A stretch of DNA of 64,000 nt. Source: an uncultured Planctomyces sp. GTDB taxonomy: Bacteria; Planctomycetota; Planctomycetia; Planctomycetales; Planctomycetaceae. Location of the stretch: NCBI GenBank assembly GCA_937904325.1, contig CALGTK010000187.1, forward strand, positions 17,939-81,938. The letters are read 5' to 3'. Positions 25,561 through 34,393 of the stretch are shown here, in pieces; within the stretch, counting starts at the first letter, position 1; each line of letters opens with the position of its first letter. The position numbers were made by a program, and so were the translations under genes. The notes below the pieces were generated by a model. It searched no databases. It saw only the letters and a list, made by a program, of their open reading frames with translations, and was not told the origin of the DNA.

Positions 25561-26802
25561 TTACCGAGAGGCCGGACGCGTCTCGCGGCGATAGTCAGTC
25601 GGGCGTTGCTTTGTCTGTCGGAAGAACGCGTCGCTGAAGTACTTCTCGTTGGAGAAGCCTGCCTGATCAGCAATCGCTGCCAGACCTAGGTCTGTTTCAG
25701 TCAGAAGTTGCCGCGAACATTCGATCTGGATCCGCAGTAGCTCTGCTTTCGGAGTCCTGCCGAGAATCTTTTTGAAACGACGTTCGAAAACGCTTCGAGA
25801 CATGGCAACGTGTCGTACGACAGCGTCGACTCGGACACCGTCGCAAGCGTGGTCACGAATGAAACGGACCGCTTTTGCAATGTCAGGATCATCAATCGCC
25901 AGCATGTCCGACGAGCGGCGGGCGACAAGTTTCTTAGGCTCGATGAGCATTGGAACTGCTGTGTCCTCTTCGCCAATCATCATGTGGTGAAGCCTTGATG
26001 CCGCCTGGTAGCCGGTGCGAATTCCATCCGTGTCGATACTTGTCATCGGCGGATTTGCCATCAGACAGAGGACGGGGTCATTGTCGACGGCCACGATCGC
26101 GACCTGATCGGGAACCTGAATAGAAGCTCGTCGGCAAGCATCGACGAGCTGATAACCGCGAGGATCGTGACAGGCCATGATGCCGACTGGCTTGGGAAGC
26201 GACTCAACCCAGCTCGCAAGATCTGCCTGCTCCTCTTCCCAGCCTCGGGTGCCGAAGTCGGCAGCGGGAATGCCCGGTGTGCCTGGTTCCGAATTCTGCC
26301 GGGAAGTTTTTTTTCTGCGTTTCGATTTCCTGACAGGCCCACCGGTGTAAACGTCGCACGAGAAACCTGCGGACTGAACATGCTGCTCGAAATGAGTCCG
26401 TCGCAGATCGAGAGTTCTCATCTGTCCGGAGGGCACACCACAGAAAGCAAAGCGTCCTAGTCCTCGATCACGCAGATGGTCGAACGCCAGACGTGTGATG
26501 GATTCGTTGTTGCCGCCGATGAATGGCAGGTCAAGTTCCGGTAGCCGGCCACGCAGATCGATCGCGGGAAGACCAGTCGCCAGTACGGCATCCGCCATGA
26601 CTGGATCATCGATTCGAGCGAGGATTCCATCGCCATCCCAGGTCGACAACCATTCTGGAGGGGCGGCTCCCAGGCCTTGAGGCTCGAAATACATCGACCA
26701 GGGGCCGTGCAGCCGGCTGTAACTGGCGATGCCTTCGATCATACCCCGCCCCAACGCTCGGGACGATTCGATCAGGACAGCAACTCTTAATAGACGAGGC
26801 AT
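25561..26802 (-). CDS. XylR-type AraC-family transcription regulator
   Basis: 413 aa with the fusion seen in XylR: an N-terminal periplasmic-binding/LacI-like sensor domain (RLLRVAVLIESSRALGRGM, LPFIGGNNESITRLAFDHLR, VAIVAVDNDPVLC) and a C-terminal AraC double helix-turn-helix (about 300-405: VVRHVAMSRSVFERRFKKIL and LAAIADQAGFSNEKYFSDAF). It probably senses a sugar and activates transcription. An arginine/lysine-rich insert (RKSKRRKKTSR, about residue 145) sits in the sensor domain. The gene lies upstream of the PQQ/oxidoreductase operon on the same strand, so it is its likely regulator, by inference. Confidence 0.92.
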   Translation of the reverse strand: MPRLLRVAVLIESSRALGRGMIEGIASYSRLHGPWSMYFEPQGLGAAPPEWLSTWDGDGILARIDDPVMADAVLATGLPAIDLRGRLPELDLPFIGGNNESITRLAFDHLRDRGLGRFAFCGVPSGQMRTLDLRRTHFEQHVQSAGFSCDVYTGGPVRKSKRRKKTSRQNSEPGTPGIPAADFGTRGWEEEQADLASWVESLPKPVGIMACHDPRGYQLVDACRRASIQVPDQVAIVAVDNDPVLCLMANPPMTSIDTDGIRTGYQAASRLHHMMIGEEDTAVPMLIEPKKLVARRSSDMLAIDDPDIAKAVRFIRDHACDGVRVDAVVRHVAMSRSVFERRFKKILGRTPKAELLRIQIECSRQLLTETDLGLAAIADQAGFSNEKYFSDAFFRQTKQRPTDYRRETRPASR

Positions 26803-27069
26803 AGCGGGTGAAGGCAGCGTTGAGGGTGATGAGCGGCAGAATCTGTCGTTGAAGACGTGCGGCCGAATTCGTTTTCAATTCTCAGAGCGTGAGCATGTTT
26901 GTTTCAACTGGCGGATGATGGTCGTTGCGTGGACGCTCGTCGACATGAGCTCGTTGAAAATTCCTTGCTTACATTTCAACCCGGCCCGTATGACACTGGT
27001 TGCGTCGAGAACGATCCAGCGCGAGAATGGTCGGTAACAGCTCAAGACAACCTTCGATGAGGTAGCGAA

Positions 27070-27342
27070 ATGGCTCAGGCAATCGTTGATCCGGTGCAGC
27101 TCCGACAGTTTGCTCAGACTTTGAAGAAGTTCAACGAGGGACTTCTCGAGCAATCAACGGCTTTGGCCAACCAACTGGCGACCGTCAGTAACACCTGGCG
27201 TGATCAGGAAAACAAGAAATTCTGCGAGCAGTTTGAGCAGCACATGCGACTGCTGGCTCGGTTTGTGGAATCGAACAATGATCACATCCCATATCTGCTT
27301 CGCAAAGCCGAGCGAATCGAAGAATATCTTCAGCAGCGGTAA
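27070..27342 (+). CDS. WXG100-like small helical protein
   Basis: 90 aa, all helical, with the WXG100 layout: helix (QLRQFAQTLKKFNEGLLEQ), a central turn NTWRDQENKKF in place of W-x-G, and a second helix (LLARFVESNNDHIPYLLRK). WXG100 proteins form helical hairpins and dimers and are exported by type VII systems in actinobacteria and firmicutes. Here the turn is W-R-D, and there is no EccC-like ATPase in the window, so export is not shown. A 166-aa coiled-coil gene follows after 38 bases, and both may form a complex. Confidence 0.65.
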   Translation: MAQAIVDPVQLRQFAQTLKKFNEGLLEQSTALANQLATVSNTWRDQENKKFCEQFEQHMRLLARFVESNNDHIPYLLRKAERIEEYLQQR

Positions 27343-27380
27343 GTCTGCTGCTTGTCATTTTTTGCCGAGCAAATGCCCTC

Positions 27381-27881
27381 ATGTCGACAGCCAACGTCCT
27401 ATCTATTGAAGCCGTTCGTGACTTTCGCATTGCGTTGTTGATGTTTCAACAAAACGTCGGCGATGCGCTGATGGCGATGCAGGAACAGGTTTACTCGGCT
27501 CTAGAGTGGATAGAAAACGATCGGCCGAGACATTGGCATCAGCAGGAACTGAAGGCTTTCGATCAGATTTCTGAGGCGAGAATTGCACTCGAAAGTGCTC
27601 GCATGCGGAAGTCGATGGATGACTACCGCCCGTCGTTGATCGAGGAGAAGCAGGCTCTGAAAGAAGCAAAAGAGCGGCTCACCTTTTGTCAGGAAAAGAT
27701 GCGAATCGTCAAAGCAATGTGTATCAAGGTGCGACACGAAGCGGACGAGTTTCGCGGGCGAATGAGCCAACTGGATGGGTTGATTGAAACCGATTTGCCG
27801 AAGATGATCGGCCTTCTGGAGCGGATGCTGACGGCTCTGGAATCGTATGCTGAAGTCGACACACGCAAACATGAGGACTAA
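27381..27881 (+). CDS. Coiled-coil protein of unknown function
   Basis: 166 aa, predicted wholly helical with a long charged coiled coil (about residues 70-160: IEEKQALKEAKERLTFCQEK and similar). The first 60 residues hold an LXG/WXG-like helix with two tryptophans (ALEWIENDRPRHWHQQE). No signal peptide or catalytic motif. It stands between the WXG100-like gene and pdxH, 8 bases from the latter. I suppose it partners the WXG100-like protein, but only the order of genes supports this. Confidence 0.6.
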   Translation: MSTANVLSIEAVRDFRIALLMFQQNVGDALMAMQEQVYSALEWIENDRPRHWHQQELKAFDQISEARIALESARMRKSMDDYRPSLIEEKQALKEAKERLTFCQEKMRIVKAMCIKVRHEADEFRGRMSQLDGLIETDLPKMIGLLERMLTALESYAEVDTRKHED

Positions 27882-27889
27882 GAACTTCG

Positions 27890-28519
27890 ATGACGACCAC
27901 GTCTGCAGAACACTCTCCGTCGAACGGTGACCACGACCCACTCTATCAGGAAGCGATCAACGCCTTTCGGGAAAAGCACGCACGGACATCCGAACTCGGA
28001 GTTCGCGAACCATCTGCAATGAGCCTCGCAACCGTCGGTGCCAATGGTCAGCCTTCGATTCGAACCGTATTGCTCCGTGGTATCGACGAGCGAGGGTTCG
28101 TCTTTTTTACGAATTCGCAAAGCCGCAAGGGTGAGCAGATGGCCGGCAATTCACAGGTCGCGTTGACGTTTTTCTGGGACGCCTGGGCTGAGCAGGTTCA
28201 CGTCGAAGGTCGCGTCGAGGTCATTCCAGATTCTGAATCGGACGAGTACTGGAAGACTCGCGCTCGTTTAAGCCAGATTGGCGCGTGGGCCTCGGATCAG
28301 TCGCGGCCATTGTCCGGGCGTGATGAATTCATGGCGAGCGTCGCAGAAATCCAAAAACGCTTCAAAGATCAGGACGTCCATCGGCCGCCTCACTGGTTCG
28401 GTTACCGGGTTGTTCCCAGCAGAATCGAACTCTGGTCCGGCCGAGAAGGCCGTCTCCACGAACGCTACATTTACGAATCCAACGGCGAAACCTGGACAAA
28501 GCAGATGCTTTATCCATAG
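27890..28519 (+). CDS. pdxH: Pyridoxine/pyridoxamine 5'-phosphate oxidase
   Basis: 209 aa, normal for the family. It oxidises pyridoxamine or pyridoxine phosphate to pyridoxal phosphate with FMN. Motifs: FMN-binding TVLLRGIDERGFVFFTN and SRKGEQMAGN, the conserved SQIGAWASDQS, PPHWFGYRVVPSRIELW and the substrate loop GRLHERYIY. The N-terminal segment before DPLYQEAINAF is short and polar. Its start lies 8 bases after the coiled-coil gene, an odd partner for a vitamin B6 gene. Confidence 0.95.
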   Translation: MTTTSAEHSPSNGDHDPLYQEAINAFREKHARTSELGVREPSAMSLATVGANGQPSIRTVLLRGIDERGFVFFTNSQSRKGEQMAGNSQVALTFFWDAWAEQVHVEGRVEVIPDSESDEYWKTRARLSQIGAWASDQSRPLSGRDEFMASVAEIQKRFKDQDVHRPPHWFGYRVVPSRIELWSGREGRLHERYIYESNGETWTKQMLYP

Positions 28520-28801
28520 CTCGGTACAATTTGTCGGATGGTGTTGTAAATATATTTCATAAACAGGGTTATCGAATTCGGGACAGGTGTATTTGTCTGC
28601 TGTACTGCGAACTATTTCAGGCCTGCTGTCACCAGATCAACTCCGTCCGTGTGATTCTATCGACCACCGTCTGTGCGATGGGTATTATCCCGGCCTTCAG
28701 TTTCCGCAGGATGCCCCGCCCCTTGACCTGCAGCAGGGAACAAACTTCCCTGCGTCCCTCCCCGGCGGCGAACCGCTGTACTCCGAACTGGCTACCTGTC
28801 C

Positions 28802-30604
28802 ATGGACACTTCGTTAATTCGCAACTTTTCTATCGTTGCCCATATTGACCACGGTAAGAGCACGCTGGCTGATCAGTTTCTGCTGCAATCCGGAGCAATC
28901 ACCGAGCGGGAATTTAAGGAGCAGATTCTTGACGACCTGGATGTCGAGCGAGAACGAGGCATAACCGTTAAGGCTCGAACGGTGGCAATTTACCACGAGC
29001 ACGAAGGTAAAACTTACGAGCTGAATCTGATCGACACGCCTGGACATGTCGACTTTCATTACGAAGTTTCACGCAGCCTTGCTGCTTGTGAAGGCGCGCT
29101 GCTTCTGGTCGATGCTTTCCAGGGAGTCCAGGCTCAAACCGTTGCGAACACTTACGCAGCCATCGAAGCGAATCTTGAAATCGTCCCGGTGATTAACAAA
29201 ATCGATTTGCCCGTCGTTCGCATCGACGACGTTATGGAAGAGATTGAGACGATTCTTGGTCTGGACGGCCTCAGTTCGATTCTGGTCAGCGCAAAGACCG
29301 GGCTCAACGTCAAAAACGTACTCGCCGCCATCGTGGAGCAAGTGCCACCACCGGAAGGTCAGCCTGACAAGCCGCTGCAGGCGCTCGTTTTTGACAGCAA
29401 GTACGACCATTTCCGAGGCGTCGTCACTTACTTACGAGTGAAAGAAGGAAGCGTTCGGAAAGGGCAGCAGATTCAGTACATGAGGGGCGGTTCGGTACAT
29501 GAAGTCCTGGAACTCGGCCAGTTTCGCCCAGACATGAAACCCTGTAATGAGCTTGGTCCCGGACAAGTGGGTTACATGCTTTGCGGCATTAAAGAGCTAA
29601 GCATGGCGCACGTCGGAGACACCGTTACTGGCAAGTCGAATCCAGCGATAGAAGCTCTTCCTGGATATGCAACTCCACAGCAGATGGTGTTCTGCGGAAT
29701 GTATCCGATCGATGCGACTGACTTCGAAAAACTACGTGGAGAGTTGCAGAAGATGGGACTTAACGATGCCAGCTTCTCGTTCCTCGCAGAAACGAGCGAT
29801 GCTTTGGGATTCGGTTTCCGATGTGGTTTTCTTGGCATGCTTCACATGGAGATCATTCAACAGCGTCTCGAGAAAGAAGCGGAAATTGATCTGATACAAA
29901 CTGCGCCAAACGTTACGTACGAACTGAAGTTCAATACAGGCGAAGTCAAGCTGATCGACAATCCGCAGGATGTTCCCGATGCCGGACAGATCGAGGAATT
30001 TCGAGAGCCGATTGCGAAAGTCACATTCATCGTGCCTTCGGAAAACATCGGTGTGATCCTGCAACTTTCAGAAGACCGGCGTGGGATTTACCTCGGCACG
30101 GAATACCTGGGCAGTAACCGGGCGCAGGTCACGTACGAACTGCCACTTGCCGAAGTTATCTACGACATGCATGACCGACTGAAGAGCGCAACCCGCGGCT
30201 ACGGCACGATGGATTACGAAATTATCGGCTACCGCCCGGCCGATCTGGTCAAGATGGACATCCTCGTCAAAGGCAACAAGGTTGACGCCTTGTCCACGAT
30301 CGTCCATCGCGAAAATTCTGATCGCCGAGGTCGCGCGCTGGCCAAGCGATTAAAGGGGGAAATTTCGAAGCACCAGTTCGAAATCGCGATTCAGGCGGCA
30401 ATCGGAATGCGAGTCATCGCCCGAGAAACAATTTCTGCTCTTCGTAAGAACGTTACGGCAAAGTGTTATGGTGGCGACATCTCGCGAAAGAAAAAACTTT
30501 GGGCGAAGCAGAAGGAAGGCAAAAAACGCATGAAGCAGTTTGGGGAAGTCGAGATTCCGCAGAAGGCGTTCCTCTCCGTCCTCGAATCAGGCAAAGACGA
30601 GTAA
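28802..30604 (+). CDS. lepA: Elongation factor 4 (LepA), first copy
   Basis: 600 aa translational GTPase that acts on stalled or early ribosomes. G1 AHIDHGKST (13-21), G3 DTPGH (78-82), G4 NKID (132-135), and the LepA-specific C-terminus with CYGGDISRKKKL and a lysine-rich end. Sequence around ALGFGFRCGFLGMLHMEIIQ and the domain IV and C-terminal block are canonical. One family position is altered: DAFQGVQAQT instead of DATQGVEAQT in the switch-adjacent region. No clear ribosome site upstream of the ATG. A second copy lies at 43540-45336. Confidence 0.95.
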   Translation: MDTSLIRNFSIVAHIDHGKSTLADQFLLQSGAITEREFKEQILDDLDVERERGITVKARTVAIYHEHEGKTYELNLIDTPGHVDFHYEVSRSLAACEGALLLVDAFQGVQAQTVANTYAAIEANLEIVPVINKIDLPVVRIDDVMEEIETILGLDGLSSILVSAKTGLNVKNVLAAIVEQVPPPEGQPDKPLQALVFDSKYDHFRGVVTYLRVKEGSVRKGQQIQYMRGGSVHEVLELGQFRPDMKPCNELGPGQVGYMLCGIKELSMAHVGDTVTGKSNPAIEALPGYATPQQMVFCGMYPIDATDFEKLRGELQKMGLNDASFSFLAETSDALGFGFRCGFLGMLHMEIIQQRLEKEAEIDLIQTAPNVTYELKFNTGEVKLIDNPQDVPDAGQIEEFREPIAKVTFIVPSENIGVILQLSEDRRGIYLGTEYLGSNRAQVTYELPLAEVIYDMHDRLKSATRGYGTMDYEIIGYRPADLVKMDILVKGNKVDALSTIVHRENSDRRGRALAKRLKGEISKHQFEIAIQAAIGMRVIARETISALRKNVTAKCYGGDISRKKKLWAKQKEGKKRMKQFGEVEIPQKAFLSVLESGKDE

Positions 30605-30767
30605 GCTTTCAACGGTTGTTCGGTGTAGTGCATATTTGAAGCGATTTTCTCGCAAAACGCCGCCCTGAGGACTCGTATAGACACGTTTCAGCTCGCAGTT
30701 TCTAATCCGTGTCCCTACTCGACCTGGAAGGTTCGAAATCCGCCTGCATGGATGCTGGAGCTACTGA

Positions 30768-32759
30768 GTGGAAACTGCTAGCCGCCTCTTCCCGTTCGTT
30801 TGGCCGTACCGTCGGATGGCCATTCTGTCGATAATCTGCGCTCTCTTTATCTCCGTTTTATGGGCCGGAAACCTCTCGACCGTTCTGCCGATGGTCCGCG
30901 TTCTGTTTCAGCAGAAGAATCTGCATCAGTACGTCGACGAGCAGATCGACCTGGTTGAAGCCGACATCGAGCAGCGTAAGGCAGCCATCGAGGAAATGGC
31001 TGCAAGCGATGTCGAACGGCGTGCTCGCGCGCAGAGATATCAGAGTGACGCCACTCGTCAACTGTCACTTCTGGCAACAACTCGGCAGTATGTGCTGCCG
31101 TATGTTCCGGCCGATCGATTTGACACCATAGCCCTCATCTTTGGCTGTTTTCTGTTTGCGACATTCCTGAAGGGCGTTTTTGTCTATCTACAGGAAGTGT
31201 TAGTTGGCGGGATCGTCAATCGAGTTATTATTGACATTCGGAAGAAGTGCTTCCGGCACGCGCTGTCTCTCGATTATCAGACGATCGCGACCGCTGGTCC
31301 GGCAAATCTGATGGCCCGGATCACAAATGACGTCGAGATTCTTGCGGCCGGTTTGCGAACGGCCCTGGTTCGCCTCGTTCGAGAGCCATTGAAAGCCGGC
31401 GGGTGCATCGCTTTTGCTTTTGTACTGAACTGGCGATTGACGCTGTTGTCGCTGCTCGTCGTACCGTGCATTGGCTTGTTGTTTGCGAAGTTTGGCAAAA
31501 GCCTGAAGCAAGCGTCCAAGGGCACGCTGCAAAGCATGTCCGGCATCTACAAAGGGCTTGCCGAGACGTTCGATTCACTGAAAGTCGTTATCGCGTTTGG
31601 AGCCGCTCGCCGGCATCGTCGACAGTTTCATCTGGCAAACAAAGAGTATCTCGACAAATCGATGAAAGTCGTCCGGCTCAGTGCGTTAGCTCGTCCAACA
31701 ACCGAGTTGTTGGGCGCAATTGCTGTGCTCTGCGCCGTCATTCCTGGCACGTATCTTGTACTGCGAAGTACAGACGAAATCTGGGGCGTGAAACTGGCTC
31801 CCGGACCAATGGACATTGCACAGCTCTCAGCTCTGTACGCACTCCTTGCTGGTACACTCGACTCTGTCAGAAAACTGTCATCAGTCTATAGTGACCTGAA
31901 GCGCTCGTCTGCTGCCTCTGATCGAATTTTCGAAGTCCTCAACGAGAAGACAAAAGTTCCCGAACCCACCGATCCACAAATCGTCAACCGGCATAGCAAA
32001 GACATCGAATTCAAAAATGTCTCGTTCTCGTACTCGCAGGAATCCGTGGATGGAAACCCGCGGCCACCAGCATTACGAGACCTCAGCTTCACCGTTTCTG
32101 CCGGCGAAGTCGTCGCAGTAATTGGGGAAAATGGGTCCGGCAAATCAACGCTCCTGAACATGCTGCCAAGATTCATGGACCCCGACCAAGGAGCTGTTCT
32201 GATTGACGGAGTCGATGTGCGGCAGATTCGGAGCAGCGATCTTCGCAGCCAGATCGGAATCGTCACTCAGGAAACGCAGCTCTTCGATGACACGATTGCT
32301 GAGAACATTCGATACAGCAAACCAGACGCGACGTGGGAAGAGATCGAAGAAGCCGCGAAGCAGGCACATGTGATTCCGTTCGTGTCACATCTTCCAGGTG
32401 GCTTCAGCACTCAGATCGGTGAAAAGGGGCAGAAGCTTTCGGGTGGGCAACGTCAACGGATCGCTCTCGCTCGAGCGATTCTCCGTGATCCGTCGATTCT
32501 GATTCTTGATGAGGCGACTTCCGCACTCGACTCTCAGAGCGAGAATATTATTCACAGCGTTCTCAAGCAGTTTGTCCGAGGTCGCACTGTCTTTGTAATT
32601 ACCCACGTGATCAATAACACGTTCCTCGACCTTGTGACGCGAATTGTTGTCATGGATGCGGGAACTGTCGCTGCCATCGGTACTCACGACGAGTTGCTGA
32701 AAACATGTCCGATTTATCAGCGACTCTACCATTCGAACGAGCGGCAACGTGCCGCATGA
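30768..32759 (+). CDS. MsbA-like ABC exporter (fused membrane and ATPase domains)
   Basis: 663 aa. Membrane domain with six helices, then the ATPase: Walker A GENGSGKST (about 452), Q-loop IGIVTQETQLFDD, signature LSGGQRQRIALARAI (about 557), Walker B ILILDEATSALDSQ (about 577) and VITHV. Domain order and motifs match lipid-A/lipid or peptide half-transporters. Between membrane helices 1 and 2 there is a charged, coiled-coil-like insert of about 60 residues (around VDLVEADIEQRKAAIEEMAA), not usual in MsbA. GTG start at 30768. Located 163 bases after lepA, same strand. Substrate unknown. Confidence 0.88.
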   Translation: METASRLFPFVWPYRRMAILSIICALFISVLWAGNLSTVLPMVRVLFQQKNLHQYVDEQIDLVEADIEQRKAAIEEMAASDVERRARAQRYQSDATRQLSLLATTRQYVLPYVPADRFDTIALIFGCFLFATFLKGVFVYLQEVLVGGIVNRVIIDIRKKCFRHALSLDYQTIATAGPANLMARITNDVEILAAGLRTALVRLVREPLKAGGCIAFAFVLNWRLTLLSLLVVPCIGLLFAKFGKSLKQASKGTLQSMSGIYKGLAETFDSLKVVIAFGAARRHRRQFHLANKEYLDKSMKVVRLSALARPTTELLGAIAVLCAVIPGTYLVLRSTDEIWGVKLAPGPMDIAQLSALYALLAGTLDSVRKLSSVYSDLKRSSAASDRIFEVLNEKTKVPEPTDPQIVNRHSKDIEFKNVSFSYSQESVDGNPRPPALRDLSFTVSAGEVVAVIGENGSGKSTLLNMLPRFMDPDQGAVLIDGVDVRQIRSSDLRSQIGIVTQETQLFDDTIAENIRYSKPDATWEEIEEAAKQAHVIPFVSHLPGGFSTQIGEKGQKLSGGQRQRIALARAILRDPSILILDEATSALDSQSENIIHSVLKQFVRGRTVFVITHVINNTFLDLVTRIVVMDAGTVAAIGTHDELLKTCPIYQRLYHSNERQRAA

Positions 32760-32847
32760 TTCGCATGGAATGACTTAACCGAGTTTTGAGTACGCACTGC
32801 AGAAAGTCTGGGAACTAAAAGGTCGCGCACAGCGTCAAATGACGTGC

Positions 32848-32887
32848 AACTTGAGGTCTGTTAGCAACTAACCTGAGAAGTTCTTTT
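32848..32887 (+). terminator. Weak candidate terminator after the ABC exporter
   Basis: AACTT and AAGTT form the base and GTTAG/CTAAC the tip, around a CAA loop, followed by TTCTTTT. The middle of the stem is poorly paired, so this is only a candidate. Confidence 0.35.
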
Positions 32888-33151
32888 AACGCGCAGTACG
32901 TGACATATCGATAGTCAGATACAAATCTGACAGATACAAAACTACCTATCCAACTCTTTTCCCCCGTCTTCCGATAGAGTGTGGTAAGTAGTTTCCAGCG
33001 AAGCAGATTGGCGTTGCTTCTCTTGATGAATCAGCGTTACTTTTCACCCGTTGTCGCCCGATTGGCTAGCTGTAGATTGTTAACTGCAGCCGGGTATCAA
33101 CAGATTAAGTCGACTTTTAGCGAGCGACACACGAATTAGGGAGCATACGCA
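32888..33151. other. Intergenic region and probable long leader of the DUF3467 gene
   Basis: With the candidate terminator this gap covers 32760-33151. It holds two close copies of CAGATACAAA (about 32919-32944) and an AT-rich stretch with TTAACTGCAG near 33080. No open frame looks coding. A promoter for the DUF3467 gene must lie here, but I cannot fix its hexamers. Confidence 0.4.
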
Positions 33152-33526
33152 GTGGCGAAAAAAGACGCAGCACCAGCAGAAGAGAAAAAAGCAGACGACG
33201 CACCAGCAGCAGTTGCCGAAGCACCGGCAGCGGATGCTCAGGCACAGCAGACACTGACCGTTGACGACTCAGGCGTCTCCGCTGGCTATGCCAACTTCTG
33301 CCGAGTTTCGAGCACACCAGAAGAACTCATTCTGGATCTCGGACTTAATCCTAATCCGTACGCCACCGGCGAAGTGAAGGTTCCCGTTACACAGCGGATC
33401 ATCATGAACCACTTCACTGCCAAGCGTCTACTGAGCGCCCTTTCGATGGCTCTGCAGCGTCACGAGCAGGCCTTCGGCGTTCTGGAAACCGACGTTCGTC
33501 GTCGAGTTCGACGTCAGACAACGTAA
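33152..33526 (+). CDS. DUF3467-domain protein
   Basis: 124 aa. The C-terminal 80 residues fit DUF3467: [20 protein letters not shown], then [18 protein letters not shown] and [14 protein letters not shown]. The first 40 residues are a flexible Ala/Pro/Lys/Glu-rich tail ([13 protein letters not shown] and on). Start is GTG at 33152, giving MAKKDAAPA; the HU-like protein encoded opposite begins MAKKDAAV. DUF3467 has no settled function. Two terminator-like hairpins follow. Confidence 0.85.
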   Translation: MAKKDAAPAEEKKADDAPAAVAEAPAADAQAQQTLTVDDSGVSAGYANFCRVSSTPEELILDLGLNPNPYATGEVKVPVTQRIIMNHFTAKRLLSALSMALQRHEQAFGVLETDVRRRVRRQTT

Positions 33527-33560
33527 GTTTGTGGATGACTCATTACTAAATTCGGCCGGC

Positions 33561-33592
33561 CGATCAGTTGATCAGCTGGTCGTTTTGTTTTC
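33561..33592 (+). terminator. Rho-independent terminator candidate after DUF3467
   Basis: CGATCAG (33561-33567) pairs with CTGGTCG (33576-33582) with one G-U, and TTTTGTTTT follows directly. It lies 35 bases after the stop codon. Confidence 0.55.
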
Positions 33593-33643
33593 GCCTATCA
33601 GCAACAGCCCTTATCCATAGTGGTGTCGCTGTGAAAACGAAAA

Positions 33644-33682
33644 ACGCCGTGACTCATTAACTGAGCCACGGCGTCTTTTTTT
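33644..33682. terminator. Strong bidirectional rho-independent terminator
   Basis: ACGCCGTGACTCA (33644-33656) pairs with TGAGCCACGGCGT (33662-33674) with one mismatch across a TTAAC loop. A T-run follows on the plus strand (TCTTTTTTTG), and the left flank AAAACGAAAA gives a T-rich tract on the minus strand. It sits between the convergent DUF3467 and HU-like genes and serves both. Confidence 0.85.
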
Positions 33683-33756
33683 GTCAGTTGTCTCAACGTT
33701 GACTACGCCTTCAGAAGCGAATTTTTTGTCAGACGCTGAACCTTTGAAAGCAGGTC

Positions 33757-34083
33757 TTAGACCATGTCCTTCAGAGCTTTTAGTGGAGTCACTTTGACAG
33801 CCTTTGAAGCTGGCTTGTGAGGAATGTCACGGTATTCCTGAACGAGTGGGACCCAGACATGTTTGCGAGCTGGCCTGGCGGGTTTGTCTTTAACGACGAT
33901 CTTGCACAGGCCAGGAATAGTAAAGGCTCCGGGACCGTTCTTGCCAACGGACTCACTGATCAATCCGGTCAGGCTCTCGAGCACTGCCTGGACGTCTTTC
34001 TTAGCAATTCCACTTGATTCAGTGAGACTGTTAAGAATCTGGCTCTTCGTGAGTGGCTTAACTGCTGCGTCTTTCTTTGCCAT
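33757..34083 (-). CDS. HU/IHF-like DNA-binding protein
   Basis: 108 aa histone-like protein. N-terminal helices SKSQ-type region TKSQILNSLTESSGIAKKDV and VQAVLESLTGLISESVG, then the beta-arm region GAFTIPGLCKIVVKDKPARP. The usual HU signature GRNPxTGE is replaced by a different arm with lysine, arginine and proline (ARPARKHVWVP), as in the divergent HU group, and the C-terminus is extended with basic residues. ATG at 34083 has AGGATG-like spacing of eight bases from AAAGG; an ATG at 34092 abuts that site and is less likely. A good promoter lies 150 bases upstream. Confidence 0.88.
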   Translation of the reverse strand: MAKKDAAVKPLTKSQILNSLTESSGIAKKDVQAVLESLTGLISESVGKNGPGAFTIPGLCKIVVKDKPARPARKHVWVPLVQEYRDIPHKPASKAVKVTPLKALKDMV

Positions 34084-34229
34084 CTGAGGCATCCTTTCAA
34101 AGATGTAGCTGGGTGGAAGCTGGGATACGTTGTTTTGGATTCTCGATGAAACCCGCGGTGCCGTCCAAACTGGAAGACAGGTTGAATTGAGAGTTCAGTG
34201 CCGATCAGGCAACGCTGAGCAGCGTGCGA

Positions 34230-34259
34230 TTATTAAGGTGTGGGCTCTCGTAAAGTCAA
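34230..34259 (-). promoter_or_regulatory. Promoter of the HU-like gene
   Basis: On the minus strand TTGACT and TAATAA are separated by 18 bases (TTAATA at 17 is an alternative). This would start transcription near 34222 and give a leader of about 140 bases before the ATG at 34083. The rest of the 34093-34393 gap shows no gene. Confidence 0.6.
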
Positions 34260-34393
34260 CTAATATGCCAGAAAACCTTGAAAAACAGCATTATTTTGTA
34301 TTCCAGCCGTTCAGAGTGGCAACTGAAGTCGAATTCTGTTTCGCGGCATGCCTCTGTTTCACGACGCAAATCGATACGTGCTTAAAGACGTGG

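Noticed and set aside
28531..28848. Open frame of 105 codons upstream of lepA copy 1.
   Set aside because: It runs into lepA in another frame, is cysteine- and proline-rich and without homology.
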